Positions 8,182-14,825 of a DNA stretch of 19,693 nt are shown one piece after another. The notes beneath the pieces are model-generated. The model saw nothing but the letters and a program-made list of their open reading frames with translations. It did not search any database and was not told where the DNA came from. The stretch is from contig JAKMFM010000029.1 of the NCBI GenBank assembly GCA_022425445.1, positions 1 through 19,693 on the forward strand, read 5' to 3'. Every line of letters starts with the position of its first letter. Position 1 is the first letter of the stretch. The position numbers and the translations under genes are program-made. The stretch comes from Planktomarina sp. Its GTDB lineage: Bacteria; Pseudomonadota; Alphaproteobacteria; Rhodobacterales; Rhodobacteraceae.

Positions 8182-8361
8182 ATGACAGAAAACAAGAAAC
8201 CCGATCTTAAAGCCGCCGCCGCGCGCGCATTGGCTGAAGCTGAAGCCCGCAAGGCAGCACAACCCGAGCAAGCCCTACCGCCAGAACTGGGCGGGCGTGA
8301 GGGGCCTGAGCCCGTGCGTTTTGGCGACTGGGAACGCAAGGGCATCGCAGTGGATTTTTAA
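8182..8361 (+). CDS. DUF1674 protein, SDHAF4-like succinate dehydrogenase assembly factor
   Basis: A 59-residue protein whose C-terminus LPPELGGREGPEPVRFGDWE followed by RKGIAVDF is the conserved DUF1674 signature. The family includes the mitochondrial SDHAF4/Sdh8 factor that binds flavinylated SdhA and helps it join the complex; the bacterial role is inferred from that. The N-terminal half is a charged, alanine-rich helix (KAAAARALAEAEARKAAQ). The start MTENKKPDLK is chosen because it begins the conserved portion; the frame is open upstream and ATG 8137, with GGGGGA in front, would add 15 residues. It is transcribed away from rsmB and runs into dapB from the opposite side. Confidence 0.82.
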   Translation: MTENKKPDLKAAAARALAEAEARKAAQPEQALPPELGGREGPEPVRFGDWERKGIAVDF

Positions 8362-8362
8362 A

Positions 8363-8376
8363 GCTCGCGCGCGAGC
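8363..8376. repeat. Perfect 14-base palindrome between two convergent genes
   Basis: GCTCGCGCGCGAGC is fully self-complementary and lies right after the DUF1674 stop and 25 bases before the dapB stop. It could fold on either transcript but has no T-run on either side, so it is at best a factor-dependent or weak bidirectional terminator or a 3' end protector. Confidence 0.45.
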
Positions 8377-8400
8377 GGACCCGGCCAGTGCGCAAGAATT

Positions 8401-9210
8401 CTACAGCCCCAAGACATCCATCATATCATAGTGCCCAGGTTTTTTCCCCTGTCCCCAGAGCGCGGCTTTCAGCGCACCGCGGGCGAAAATGGCGCGGTCC
8501 GTTGCGACATGCCGTAAAATGATGCGTTCGCCGGCAGATGCAAACAAGACGTCATGTTCGCCTACGATGTCCCCGCCGCGAATCGCGGCAAAGCCAATAT
8601 CTCCACGTTTGCGTGCGCCGGTAATGCCATCGCGGCCACTATCGCGCACATCGCTCAACGAGACGCCGCGTCCCGCTGCGGCGGCTTCCCCCAGCATGAG
8701 GGCGGTGCCAGAAGGGGCATCGACTTTGTGGTGGTGATGCGATTCGATAATTTCGATGTCAAAATCCTCATCCAAAGCGGCGGCAACTTTTTCAGTAAGT
8801 TTGGTGAGAAGATTTACGCCAAGCGACATATTTCCAGCGCGGACAATCACCGCATGGCGGCTGGCTGGTTCAAGCTTCTCTAGGTCGTCTTCGCTCATGC
8901 CCGTGGTTCCGATAACATGCACCGCGCGGGCCTGCGCGGCGAGGGCGGCAAATTCCAACGTGGCGGCAGGGGCGGTGAAATCGATCACAGCCTGAGACAG
9001 AGCAAAAGCCTCAAGCGGCTCATCGGTGACAATCACACCAACGGCTTGCCCCCCCATGGCCTCACCAACATCGCGGCCGACCCAGGGGTGTCCTTTGCGC
9101 TCAACGGCGCCGACAAGCGTTGCTTTATCGCTGTTCATAACGGTTTGAAGCAGCATTTGCCCCATGCGCCCAGAGGCGCCAGTGATGGTGATTGCGGGGG
9201 TTTGAGCCAT
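8401..9210 (-). CDS. dapB: 4-hydroxy-tetrahydrodipicolinate reductase
   Basis: A 269-residue cytosolic enzyme of the diaminopimelate/lysine pathway that reduces the DapA product with NAD(P)H. The N-terminal Rossmann motif GASGRMG (11-17) binds the cofactor. The catalytic and substrate-binding segment ESHHHHKVDAPSGTA contains H158-H161 and K162, matching the family pattern of a histidine pair plus lysine followed by DAPSGT. VDF/IDFT and GTTG loops are also present. Length is typical. The start at 9210 has an AAGGAG seven bases upstream. It is divergent from rbfA, sharing an approximately 80-base intergenic region, and convergent with the DUF1674 gene, so it is probably monocistronic. Confidence 0.97.
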   Translation of the reverse strand: MAQTPAITITGASGRMGQMLLQTVMNSDKATLVGAVERKGHPWVGRDVGEAMGGQAVGVIVTDEPLEAFALSQAVIDFTAPAATLEFAALAAQARAVHVIGTTGMSEDDLEKLEPASRHAVIVRAGNMSLGVNLLTKLTEKVAAALDEDFDIEIIESHHHHKVDAPSGTALMLGEAAAAGRGVSLSDVRDSGRDGITGARKRGDIGFAAIRGGDIVGEHDVLFASAGERIILRHVATDRAIFARGALKAALWGQGKKPGHYDMMDVLGL

Positions 9211-9252
9211 GACATTCTCCTTTCTTGCTTATGTGGCGCAAAGTTTTGCCAC

Positions 9253-9282
9253 TTGCAAACCTATTGGTACAGCGCCTATGAC
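9253..9282 (+). promoter_or_regulatory. Possible promoter for rbfA in the dapB-rbfA divergent region
   Basis: TTGCAA (9253-9258) and TATGAC (9277-9282) are 18 bases apart, and the expected start of transcription falls on or beside the ATG at 9290, which has no Shine-Dalgarno. TTGCAA is its own reverse complement, so it could also serve as a -35 box toward dapB, but the matching -10 there is poor. Weak call by eye. Confidence 0.25.
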
Positions 9283-9289
9283 CTCTCTC

Positions 9290-9730
9290 ATGGCACAAAG
9301 CAGATCACATAAAAAATCCGGACCTTCGCAACGACAACTTAAAGTCGGTGAGGTTATTCGCCGAACACTGTCTGAAATTCTGGCCCGTGACGAGATTCAC
9401 GATCCCGAACTGAACCGCATTTCCATCACTGTCTCGGAGGTGACCACCTCACCAGATTTGCAGATTGCAACTGCCTATATTATGCCTCTTGGAGGTAAGC
9501 TCTATGACGAGGCGATTGCTGCTTTGGCCCGGAACAAGGGCCAGATTCGCAGCATCGTTGGTCGCAAGGCAGGCTTGAAATTTGCGCCTGACCTGCGGTT
9601 TCGCATTGATGAGACGTTCGATCGGATAGACAGTACCCGCGCTTTATTTGAGCGTGAAGACGTGCGCCGCGATCTCGCACCGGATCCAGAGGTTGAGGAT
9701 CCCGCAGACGCGGCTTCTCAGAGCGATTGA
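9290..9730 (+). CDS. rbfA: Ribosome-binding factor A
   Basis: A 146-residue ribosome assembly factor with a KH-like fold that binds the 30S subunit and helps mature the 5' end of 16S rRNA; it is needed for growth in the cold in model bacteria. The core is recognisable in GPSQRQLKVGEVIRRTLSEI, EIHDPELNRISITVSEV and SPDLQIATAY, followed by the C-terminal RFRIDETFDRIDSTRALFE. The tail after that is acidic and probably flexible. The start MAQSRSHKKSGPSQRQ is chosen by resemblance to relatives; ATG 9278 would add four residues, and the open frame to 9209 overlaps dapB and is unlikely. It is followed by truB after 51 bases, the usual rbfA-truB pairing. Confidence 0.92.
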   Translation: MAQSRSHKKSGPSQRQLKVGEVIRRTLSEILARDEIHDPELNRISITVSEVTTSPDLQIATAYIMPLGGKLYDEAIAALARNKGQIRSIVGRKAGLKFAPDLRFRIDETFDRIDSTRALFEREDVRRDLAPDPEVEDPADAASQSD

Positions 9731-9738
9731 CCTGCCGC

Positions 9739-9758
9739 GCTGCCCGGGCTAGGGCAGC
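9739..9758. other. Hairpin between rbfA and truB
   Basis: GCTGCCC and GGGCAGC form a perfect seven-base-pair stem with the loop GGGCTA. It is not followed by a T-run, so full termination is not expected. It lies upstream of the truB ribosome-binding region and may affect the relative expression of the two genes. Confidence 0.45.
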
Positions 9759-9781
9759 CGCCTAAAACGCATGGGGAACTT

Positions 9782-10687
9782 ATGGGACACACACGCAAGG
9801 GCCGGAATATTTCCGGTTGGGTCATTGTTGATAAACCCGCAGGCCTGACCAGCACGGCTGTGGTCAATAAAATCCGTTGGGCATTTGATGCCAAAAAAGC
9901 GGGCCATGCGGGAACTTTGGATCCCGAGGCCACTGGGCTTTTGGCTGTGGCGCTGGGCGAGGCGACGAAGACTATCCCATATATTACGGATGCAACGAAA
10001 GCCTATGAATTTACGGTAAACCTTGGCGCTGCGACCAATACGGATGATGCAGAAGGGGAGGTCATCAAAACCTCTGACTTGCGTCCAGATGATACGCAGA
10101 TTGTGGAAGCCCTGCAGGGGTTTGTTGGGGATATCATGCAGGTGCCGCCGCAATATTCAGCGGTGAAGATCGACGGTCAACGGGCCTATAAATTGGCGCG
10201 TGCAGGCGAGGAAATGGAGATTGCCGCGCGGCCACTTTGGGTCGAAGAACTGTTGCTCAGTGATCGACCCTCAGCGGATCAAGCGGTCTTGGAAATGACC
10301 TGCGGCAAGGGTGGATACGTGCGGTCGATTGCCCGGGACGTTGGTGAGGTTTTGGGCTGCTACGGCCATGTTGCGCAATTGCGTCGCCTGTGGTCCGGTC
10401 CGTTCGATTTGGAACATGCGATCAGCCTCGAGCAGATCGAACCCCTGGCAAAAACCGCTGAAATTGACCAGTTTCTGCGTCCTTTAGAAGAGGGTTTGGC
10501 GGATCTGTTACAAGGCACCACCAATGCGGAAGGCGCGGCAAAATTACGCAATGGCAATCCGGCGATTTGTTTCACCACAGCGCAGTACGGCGATGAAATT
10601 TGGGTCAGCTATGAGGGTAAAGCCCAGGCGATTGGGCGTTATAAATCTGGTGAAATCCATCCCGCGCGTGTCATCTTGCAAGATTAA
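9782..10687 (+). CDS. truB: tRNA pseudouridine(55) synthase
   Basis: A 301-residue enzyme that converts U55 in the T-loop of nearly all tRNAs to pseudouridine. The N-terminal GWVIVDKPAGLTST and the catalytic motif HAGTLDPEATGLL are present, with the nucleophile D47. Further family marks are PPQYSAVKIDGQRAY and the YVRSIARDVG segment around residue 180. A short C-terminal region with GxxV/RV-like beta strands (about 240-301) corresponds to the usual C-terminal RNA-binding part. The start at 9782 is preceded by GGGGA six bases upstream. It follows rbfA on the same strand. The 175 bases after its stop hold no terminator that I can see but do hold the control region of the next cluster. Confidence 0.96.
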   Translation: MGHTRKGRNISGWVIVDKPAGLTSTAVVNKIRWAFDAKKAGHAGTLDPEATGLLAVALGEATKTIPYITDATKAYEFTVNLGAATNTDDAEGEVIKTSDLRPDDTQIVEALQGFVGDIMQVPPQYSAVKIDGQRAYKLARAGEEMEIAARPLWVEELLLSDRPSADQAVLEMTCGKGGYVRSIARDVGEVLGCYGHVAQLRRLWSGPFDLEHAISLEQIEPLAKTAEIDQFLRPLEEGLADLLQGTTNAEGAAKLRNGNPAICFTTAQYGDEIWVSYEGKAQAIGRYKSGEIHPARVILQD

Positions 10688-10727
10688 ATTTAGTACAAAA
10701 TTATATGGCTGTTGTGCCTCTTGATCG

Positions 10728-10740
10728 GTCACGGCATGAC
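10728..10740. repeat. Short inverted repeat upstream of the liv/ligase cluster
   Basis: GTCA and TGAC flank the five bases CGGCA. With only four-base arms this may be chance, but it lies 15 bases before the stronger inverted repeat in the same control region. Confidence 0.2.
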
Positions 10741-10754
10741 GATTTCGGATGGAA

Positions 10755-10770
10755 TTGAACAGGTGTTCAA
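10755..10770. promoter_or_regulatory. Probable operator: 16-base inverted repeat upstream of the liv/ligase cluster
   Basis: TTGAACAGGTGTTCAA has seven-base perfect arms around GG, the shape of a site for a dimeric regulator. It lies ten bases upstream of a candidate -35 box and about 93 bases before the start codon of the first cluster gene. No regulator gene is in the window. Operator function is inferred. Confidence 0.5.
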
Positions 10771-10779
10771 AAAAATTGA

Positions 10780-10809
10780 TTGACCTTTGGCGACCAGCAG
10801 TCCCATTAT
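10780..10809 (+). promoter_or_regulatory. Candidate promoter of the liv/acyl-CoA ligase cluster
   Basis: TTGACC (10780-10785) and CATTAT (10804-10809) are 18 bases apart, in the 175-base gap between truB and the acyl-CoA synthetase gene. The predicted leader of about 47 bases contains a hairpin (10833-10845) and the GGGAGGA ribosome-binding site. Called by eye. Confidence 0.4.
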
Positions 10810-10832
10810 CTATCCAGAGCCTAAGAAAAGGC

Positions 10833-10845
10833 GCCGGAAACCGGC
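10833..10845 (+). other. Leader hairpin, first copy of a repeated element
   Basis: GCCGG and CCGGC pair around AAA, followed by CATT and then the GGGAGGA ribosome-binding site. A near copy stands in front of the binding-protein gene at 15922-15934. Confidence 0.45.
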
Positions 10846-10862
10846 ATTGGGAGGATAGTATT

Positions 10863-12824
10863 TTGACTGCGACGGATTCGGCGGATCTGGTCTCTATTCC
10901 AGCACTTTTGGCGCGAAATGCGCGTGAATTTGGCGATAAGGCGGCGTATCGCGAGAAAGAATTTGGCATCTGGCAGAGCTGGACTTGGGTCCAAGCGGTG
11001 GAGCAAGTGGAGGCGTTGGCCTTGGGTTTGCTCTCGCTGGGTGCCGAAAAAGGCGATCATGTGGCGATTGCGGGTCGCAACCGCCCGTATCTGTATTGGG
11101 CAATGCTTGCGGCTCAATCGATTGGCGCTGTGCCGGTTCCAATTTACCAAGATGCGGTGGGCGATGAGATCGCCTATGTTCTGGATCACTGCAATGCGCG
11201 ATTTATTGTGGCCGGTGATCAGGAGCAGGTGGATAAAATCCTCGATATTCGCGACAGTTTGAAAAATCTTCAGACGATCATCTATTTGGATCCGCGAGGT
11301 CTGCGCAAATATGATCACGGCATGCTCAAGCAATATCAAAACTTGCAAGAGGAAGGTCGGGCTGCGCGGGGGCAATTGGGTGATGAGCTGGCCAAGCGTC
11401 AAGCATCGCAGGGCTATGATGACACCTGCGTGATGCTCTACACATCCGGTACAACCGGTCGCCCAAAGGGCGTGGTGTTGTCCAATCGGAACGTCATTGA
11501 AACCTCAAAAAACTCATCGCAATTTGATGAGCTTGGTCCGGGCGAAGAGGTCTTGGCATATCTGCCCATGGCATGGGTCGGTGACTATACCTTCTCGATG
11601 GGGCAAGCATTGTGGACGGGCTTTTGCGTTAATTGTCCAGAGAGCGCAGAGACGATGATGACTGATTTGCGTGAAATTGGTCCGACGTATTATTTCGCTC
11701 CGCCGCGGGTGTTTGAAAACCAGTTGACCAATGTGATGATCCGCATGGAAGATGCGAGCCGTCTCAAAAAATGGATGTTCGAAAAGGCGATGGCGCATGC
11801 CAAACGCGTGGGGCCGGCGTTGTTGAGCGGCACATCAATTGGCTTTATGGATCGGGTTAAGTACTTTCTCGGTGATATTTTTATCTATGGTCCGTTAAAA
11901 AATACGCTCGGCCTGAGCCGCGTGCGCATTGGCTATACAGCAGGCGAGGCGATTGGGCCGGAGCTGTTCGATTTTTACCGCTCGCTTGGGATCAACCTCA
12001 AACAGCTGTACGGGCAAACAGAAGCTACGGTTTATGTGACTATTCAACCCGATGGCGAGGTGCGGGCCGACACGGTTGGGGTTCCGGCGCCGGGTGTTGA
12101 AGTGCGCATTGGCGACAATGGCGAGATTTATTATCGCTCACCGGGCGTTTTCGTGGAATATTACAATAATCCTGAAAGCACGGCTTCGACCAAGGATGCG
12201 GAAGGCTGGGTCGCAACGGGAGATGCGGGCTTTTTTGAAGAAGATACAGGCCACTTGCGCATTATTGACCGTGCCAAAGATGTGGGCAAAATGGCCGATG
12301 GACGTTTGTTCGCGCCAAAATATGTTGAAAATAAGCTGAAATTCTATCCGAATATTTTGGAGGCTGTCGTCTTTGGCAACGGACGGGACTATTGCACCGC
12401 TTTTGTGAATATTGATCTGAATGCGGTGGGCAATTGGGCCGAGCGAAACAATATTGCCTATGGTGGCTATCAAGAGTTGTCTCAACATCCGCAGGTCTTG
12501 GATATGATCCAGGCCCATATCGAAGAGACCAATCAAAGCATTGCGCAAGACCCGATGCTCTCGGGATGCCAAGTGAGCCGCTTCTTGGTTCTGCACAAAG
12601 AATTGGATGCCGATGACGGTGAGATGACCCGCACACGCAAAGTGCGTCGCCGCACGGTTGAGGATAAATTCGATGATCTGATTGCTGGCCTTTACGGCGG
12701 CGCGGCATTCGTTGAGACCACTACTGAGGTGACCTATGAGGATGGGCGCAAGGGCTCGATTTCGGCAAAACTGGAGCTGCGAGATGCAGCGATTGCAGCC
12801 GAGCAGCAGCTGGCTGCGCAATGA
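10863..12824 (+). CDS. AMP-forming acyl-CoA synthetase (long-chain fatty acid--CoA ligase type)
   Basis: A 653-residue ANL-superfamily ligase that activates a carboxylic acid with ATP and transfers it to CoA. Visible motifs: P-loop YTSGTTGRPKG (193-203), YGQTEA (383-388), GWVATGDAGFF (about 448-458), the hinge region RIIDRAKDVGKMADG and the C-terminal MTRTRKVRRR with a candidate catalytic lysine. It resembles FadD-like enzymes, but members encoded beside liv-type transporters often belong to aromatic or other carboxylate pathways, so the substrate is open. The start is TTG at 10863: GGGAGGA lies seven bases upstream and homology begins just after it, while the open frame back to 10749 would cover the promoter. 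It is the first gene of the cluster; the livG-like gene follows after 51 bases. Confidence 0.9.
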   Translation: MTATDSADLVSIPALLARNAREFGDKAAYREKEFGIWQSWTWVQAVEQVEALALGLLSLGAEKGDHVAIAGRNRPYLYWAMLAAQSIGAVPVPIYQDAVGDEIAYVLDHCNARFIVAGDQEQVDKILDIRDSLKNLQTIIYLDPRGLRKYDHGMLKQYQNLQEEGRAARGQLGDELAKRQASQGYDDTCVMLYTSGTTGRPKGVVLSNRNVIETSKNSSQFDELGPGEEVLAYLPMAWVGDYTFSMGQALWTGFCVNCPESAETMMTDLREIGPTYYFAPPRVFENQLTNVMIRMEDASRLKKWMFEKAMAHAKRVGPALLSGTSIGFMDRVKYFLGDIFIYGPLKNTLGLSRVRIGYTAGEAIGPELFDFYRSLGINLKQLYGQTEATVYVTIQPDGEVRADTVGVPAPGVEVRIGDNGEIYYRSPGVFVEYYNNPESTASTKDAEGWVATGDAGFFEEDTGHLRIIDRAKDVGKMADGRLFAPKYVENKLKFYPNILEAVVFGNGRDYCTAFVNIDLNAVGNWAERNNIAYGGYQELSQHPQVLDMIQAHIEETNQSIAQDPMLSGCQVSRFLVLHKELDADDGEMTRTRKVRRRTVEDKFDDLIAGLYGGAAFVETTTEVTYEDGRKGSISAKLELRDAAIAAEQQLAAQ

Positions 12825-12875
12825 TGTTATCCATTCCCGCAGTGATCATTCAATATTCTTTGGAGTATGCGCCCG

Positions 12876-13694
12876 ATGTTTGACCAAGCTGAAAGTTTTG
12901 TAACCCCAGATGGCCGCACCATTGGTGCTGTGATGATGGAAATGAAGAATATTACCCTGCGTTTTGGTGGGGTTGTTGCGATCAAGGATATTTCTTTTGA
13001 TGTACGTGAAGGAGAAATTCGTGCGATTATCGGGCCGAATGGCGCTGGCAAATCGTCGATGCTCAACGTTATTTCTGGTTTCTACCATCCCCAGGAGGGG
13101 GAGGTCTGGTATAAAGGCGCTCGCCGGCCGGAAATGAAACCCTTTGAAGTTGCTCGACAAGGCATCGCGCGGACGTTTCAGAATATCGCGCTTTTCGAAG
13201 GCATGAGCGTTTTAGACAACGTTATGACCGGCCGTTTGAACCATATGAAAACTGGCATTTTAAGCCAAGCAATTTGGTACGGGAAAGCCGAACGTGAAGA
13301 GACAGAAAACCGCGCAGTGGTGGAACGTGTGATCGATTTTCTTGAAATTCAACATATTCGCAAAACACCCGTCAGCCGCTTGCCCTACGGCTTGAAAAAA
13401 CGCGTAGAATTGGCCCGCGCCTTGGCGGCTGATCCCAAGCTGCTGTTGCTCGATGAGCCGATGGCCGGCATGAATGTAGAAGAAAAAGAGGACATGAGCC
13501 GCTTTATTCTCGACGTGAATGATGAGTTTGGCACGACGATTGTGTTGATTGAGCATGACATGGGTGTTGTGATGGATCTGTCCGATCGCGTGGTTGTGAT
13601 GGACTATGGCAAGAAAATTGGGGATGGCCCACCCGACGAAGTGCGCAACAATCAAGCGGTGATCGATGCTTATTTGGGGGTCGCGCATGATTGA
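12876..13694 (+). CDS. Branched-chain amino acid-type ABC transporter, ATP-binding protein (LivG-like)
   Basis: A 272-residue ATPase that should energise import through the LivH/LivM-like pair. It has Walker A GPNGAGKS (53-60), the LivG-style RTFQNIALFEGMSVLDNV, a degenerate signature LPYGLKKRVELARAL, Walker B LLLLDEP and the switch histidine in IEHDM. The first 20 residues (MFDQAESFVTPDGRTIGAVM) are an extension before the usual start of the domain. ATG 12876 has GGAG ten bases upstream; ATG 12867, three codons earlier, is too close to that site. The family normally moves branched-chain amino acids, amides or aromatic acids; the flanking ligases favour an organic acid here. I avoid the symbol livG because the substrate is not established. 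Confidence 0.92.
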   Translation: MFDQAESFVTPDGRTIGAVMMEMKNITLRFGGVVAIKDISFDVREGEIRAIIGPNGAGKSSMLNVISGFYHPQEGEVWYKGARRPEMKPFEVARQGIARTFQNIALFEGMSVLDNVMTGRLNHMKTGILSQAIWYGKAEREETENRAVVERVIDFLEIQHIRKTPVSRLPYGLKKRVELARALAADPKLLLLDEPMAGMNVEEKEDMSRFILDVNDEFGTTIVLIEHDMGVVMDLSDRVVVMDYGKKIGDGPPDEVRNNQAVIDAYLGVAHD

Positions 13695-13758
13695 TCGTAT
13701 GAAATTTACTGGCGGCTGCAAGATGCAGGCGGCTCACAACACCGGCGTGGAGGCGTAA
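13687..13758 (+). CDS. Possible 23-residue ORF bridging the livG-like and livH-like genes
   Basis: An ATG at 13687 overlaps the end of the livG-like gene in another frame (ATGATTGA) and opens 23 codons (MIDRMKFTGGCKMQAAHNTG then VEA), ending three bases before the livH-like ATG. It covers the livH ribosome-binding site GGAGG. It could keep ribosomes on the message between the two genes. There is no homology to support a functional peptide, and chance is a fair explanation. Confidence 0.25.
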   Translation: MIDRMKFTGGCKMQAAHNTGVEA

Positions 13759-13761
13759 GCT

Positions 13762-14763
13762 ATGTTCCCAGATCAGTTTTTATTCGGTGTCGAAGTGTTG
13801 CTCAATGGTTTGATGGCTGGGGTGCTTTATGCGCTGGTGGCTTTGGGATTTGTTCTGATTTTCAAAGCCTCGGGCATTTTCAACTATGCGCAGGGGGTTA
13901 TGGCCCTTTTTGCGGCGCTGACCCTTGTGGGCATCATGGACGGGCAGGTGCCATTTTCCCATTTGATCAACGCGCTCTTTGGCACGGATGTGCATCATTT
14001 TGGCTGGCACGTGCCCGCCTTTGCGGCCATTCTTTTGGCAATGGCAGTGATGGTTGGCTTGGCCTGGATGGTGCAGCATTTCATTTTTCGCCACTTAGTG
14101 GGGCAAGAGCCGATTATCCTTTTCATGGCGACCATTGGTTTGGCCTATTTCATGGAAGGATTTGGCGACATGATGTGGGGCTCTGACATCAAGAAGCTTG
14201 ATGTTGGCATTCCGCAGGGCGGTAGTTTTTGGATTGAGGAAGCCACAGCATTTTTGGGCGGATCCAATTTTTACGGATTTTTCATAGATCAGCTCGACAT
14301 CGTAGCTGCGGTCGTGGCGGTTGTTCTTGTGATCCTTCTGGTCTCCTTCGCGCAATATACCAAGCAAGGCCGCGCCATGCGGGCCGTGGCCGATGATCAC
14401 CAAGCGGCTTTGTCGGTTGGGATCTCGTTGAGTTTTATCTGGGTCTTGGTCTGGTCGCTGGCGGGGTTTGTTGCTCTTGTGGCCGGCATCATGTGGGGCG
14501 CGAAATCAGGCGTGCAGTTCTCACTGTCCCTGATCGCCCTGAAAGCTTTGCCGGTGTTGATGCTTGGAGGGTTCACGTCGATCCCCGGTGCCATTGTTGG
14601 TGGGCTGATCGTGGGTGTGGGTGAAAAGCTGTTTGAATTTCTCATTGGCGCCCCCTTTTTAGGCGGCGCGACGGAGAATTGGTTTGCCTATATGCTGGCG
14701 CTGGTATTTTTGGTGTTCCGTCCGCAAGGATTGTTTGGGGAGAAGATCATTGAACGTGTTTAA
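13762..14763 (+). CDS. Branched-chain amino acid-type ABC transporter permease (LivH-like)
   Basis: A 333-residue inner-membrane permease of the LivH type. It begins with the family hallmark LLNGLMAGVLYALVALGFVL and has FNYAQGVMALFAAL, then about eight hydrophobic helices. The cytoplasmic loop QGRAMRAVADDHQAALSVGI is the coupling segment that contacts the ATPases, and the C-terminal KALPVLMLGGFTSIPGAIVG is typical. It should pair with the LivM-like permease to form the membrane channel. The start at 13762 has GGAGG eight bases upstream. The livM-like gene follows after a 62-base gap. Confidence 0.94.
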   Translation: MFPDQFLFGVEVLLNGLMAGVLYALVALGFVLIFKASGIFNYAQGVMALFAALTLVGIMDGQVPFSHLINALFGTDVHHFGWHVPAFAAILLAMAVMVGLAWMVQHFIFRHLVGQEPIILFMATIGLAYFMEGFGDMMWGSDIKKLDVGIPQGGSFWIEEATAFLGGSNFYGFFIDQLDIVAAVVAVVLVILLVSFAQYTKQGRAMRAVADDHQAALSVGISLSFIWVLVWSLAGFVALVAGIMWGAKSGVQFSLSLIALKALPVLMLGGFTSIPGAIVGGLIVGVGEKLFEFLIGAPFLGGATENWFAYMLALVFLVFRPQGLFGEKIIERV

Positions 14764-14825
14764 CTCATGTATCTGCGCCTCGTGGGGCTTTGCTATGAAT
14801 GATCTCAATGTGAAGGGGACGGCGC

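Noticed and set aside
10688..10754. Looked for a terminator after truB
   Set aside because: The stretch is AT-rich but has no stem followed by a T-run, so no terminator is claimed.
12138..12821. 227-codon minus-strand ORF inside the acyl-CoA synthetase gene
   Set aside because: It is the mirror of a well-supported ligase coding region; its translation shows no family motifs.
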